DNA of 44,003 bases from M55B112 sp040880545. GTDB lineage: Bacteria; Bacteroidota; Bacteroidia; Bacteroidales; GCA-2748055. Of the stretch, positions 43,880 to 44,003 are shown one piece after another. Position 1 is the first letter of the stretch, and every line of letters begins with the position of its first letter. The DNA is taken from assembly GCA_040880545.1 (NCBI GenBank), contig JBBDIE010000036.1:1-44003 (forward strand), read 5' to 3'. The position numbers were made by a program, and so were the translations under genes. The notes beneath the pieces are model-generated. The model was not told the DNA's origin. It did not search any database and saw only the letters and a list, made by a program, of their open reading frames with translations.

Positions 43880-44003
43880 ATATACGTATGAATAGTTTAT
43901 TTTCAGTGGTATTCAGAATAAAAATGTATTCATCGTTTGAGCCCTCTTTTAACCACAGAATTAAGGGAGTTTAAAAATAATCCAGTATCCCACCACTCAA
44001 GAG

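Noticed and set aside
43971..44003. Possible C-terminal end of a minus-strand gene running off the window (10 codons then TAA)
   Set aside because: Too short to distinguish from chance, with no recognisable motif; the rest of 43880-43970 shows nothing supportable.

Overview
The window is a stretch of a Bacteroidota chromosome. Signs are three large exported proteins ending in type IX secretion (T9SS) sorting domains (two type A, one type B/CHU_C), a gingipain-type C25 peptidase, a TonB-ExbB-ExbD-ExbD operon typical of the phylum, TAnnTTTG-like promoter elements and weak or absent Shine-Dalgarno sites. Genus and order cannot be fixed from this sequence. I see no insertion sequences, integrases, phage genes or CRISPR arrays.

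Layout. (1) 1-12768: a tRNA-Leu(GAG) and a hairpin terminator, then two giant divergent genes for exported repeat proteins. One (2020 aa, minus strand) is a mosaic of MAM-like and CARDB/Ig-like modules. The other (2.1 thousand aa, plus strand) has an IgGFc-binding-like head, 17 PKD repeats and a CHU_C tail. (2) 12961-15994: aquaglyceroporin, serine hydroxymethyltransferase and a TauE/SafE permease. (3) 15991-18399, minus: ExbB, two ExbD and a TonB-like protein, whose end overlaps the permease gene by 4 bases. (4) 18587-24137: tamB-like gene and tsaD, divergent. (5) 24238-31294: a SiaC/DUF1987 phosphoprotein gene facing a probable three-gene minus-strand operon: propeller/Y_Y_Y membrane SpoIIE phosphatase, cytosolic SpoIIE phosphatase, and an OLD-like ATPase with a decayed TOPRIM region. 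(6) 31457-35545: C25 peptidase. (7) 35594-37926, minus: Cys-rich lipoprotein, exported ankyrin/beta-barrel-like fusion and a YciH/SUI1 factor. (8) 38019-41921, minus: small HTH protein, ECF sigma factor, anti-sigma/TPR membrane protein and a C39-peptidase ABC exporter, the first three overlapping. (9) 42248-43846, minus: serine racemase/threonine dehydratase-like enzyme and a small outer-membrane-like protein.

How the genes may work together. Housekeeping genes (tRNA-Leu, glyA, tsaD, tamB, TonB energisation) are interspersed with cell-surface and signalling genes. The best candidates for undescribed biology are: (a) the SpoIIE-SpoIIE-ATPase operon beside a SiaC-like switch protein with no visible SiaB-type kinase; (b) the HTH-sigma-anti-sigma-exporter run, which resembles a regulated peptide-export locus with no visible substrate; and (c) the architecture of the two giant surface proteins, namely a MAM-like domain nested inside another and a two-repeat PKD superunit duplicated seven times. 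These are inferences from motifs and gene order; no database search was possible.
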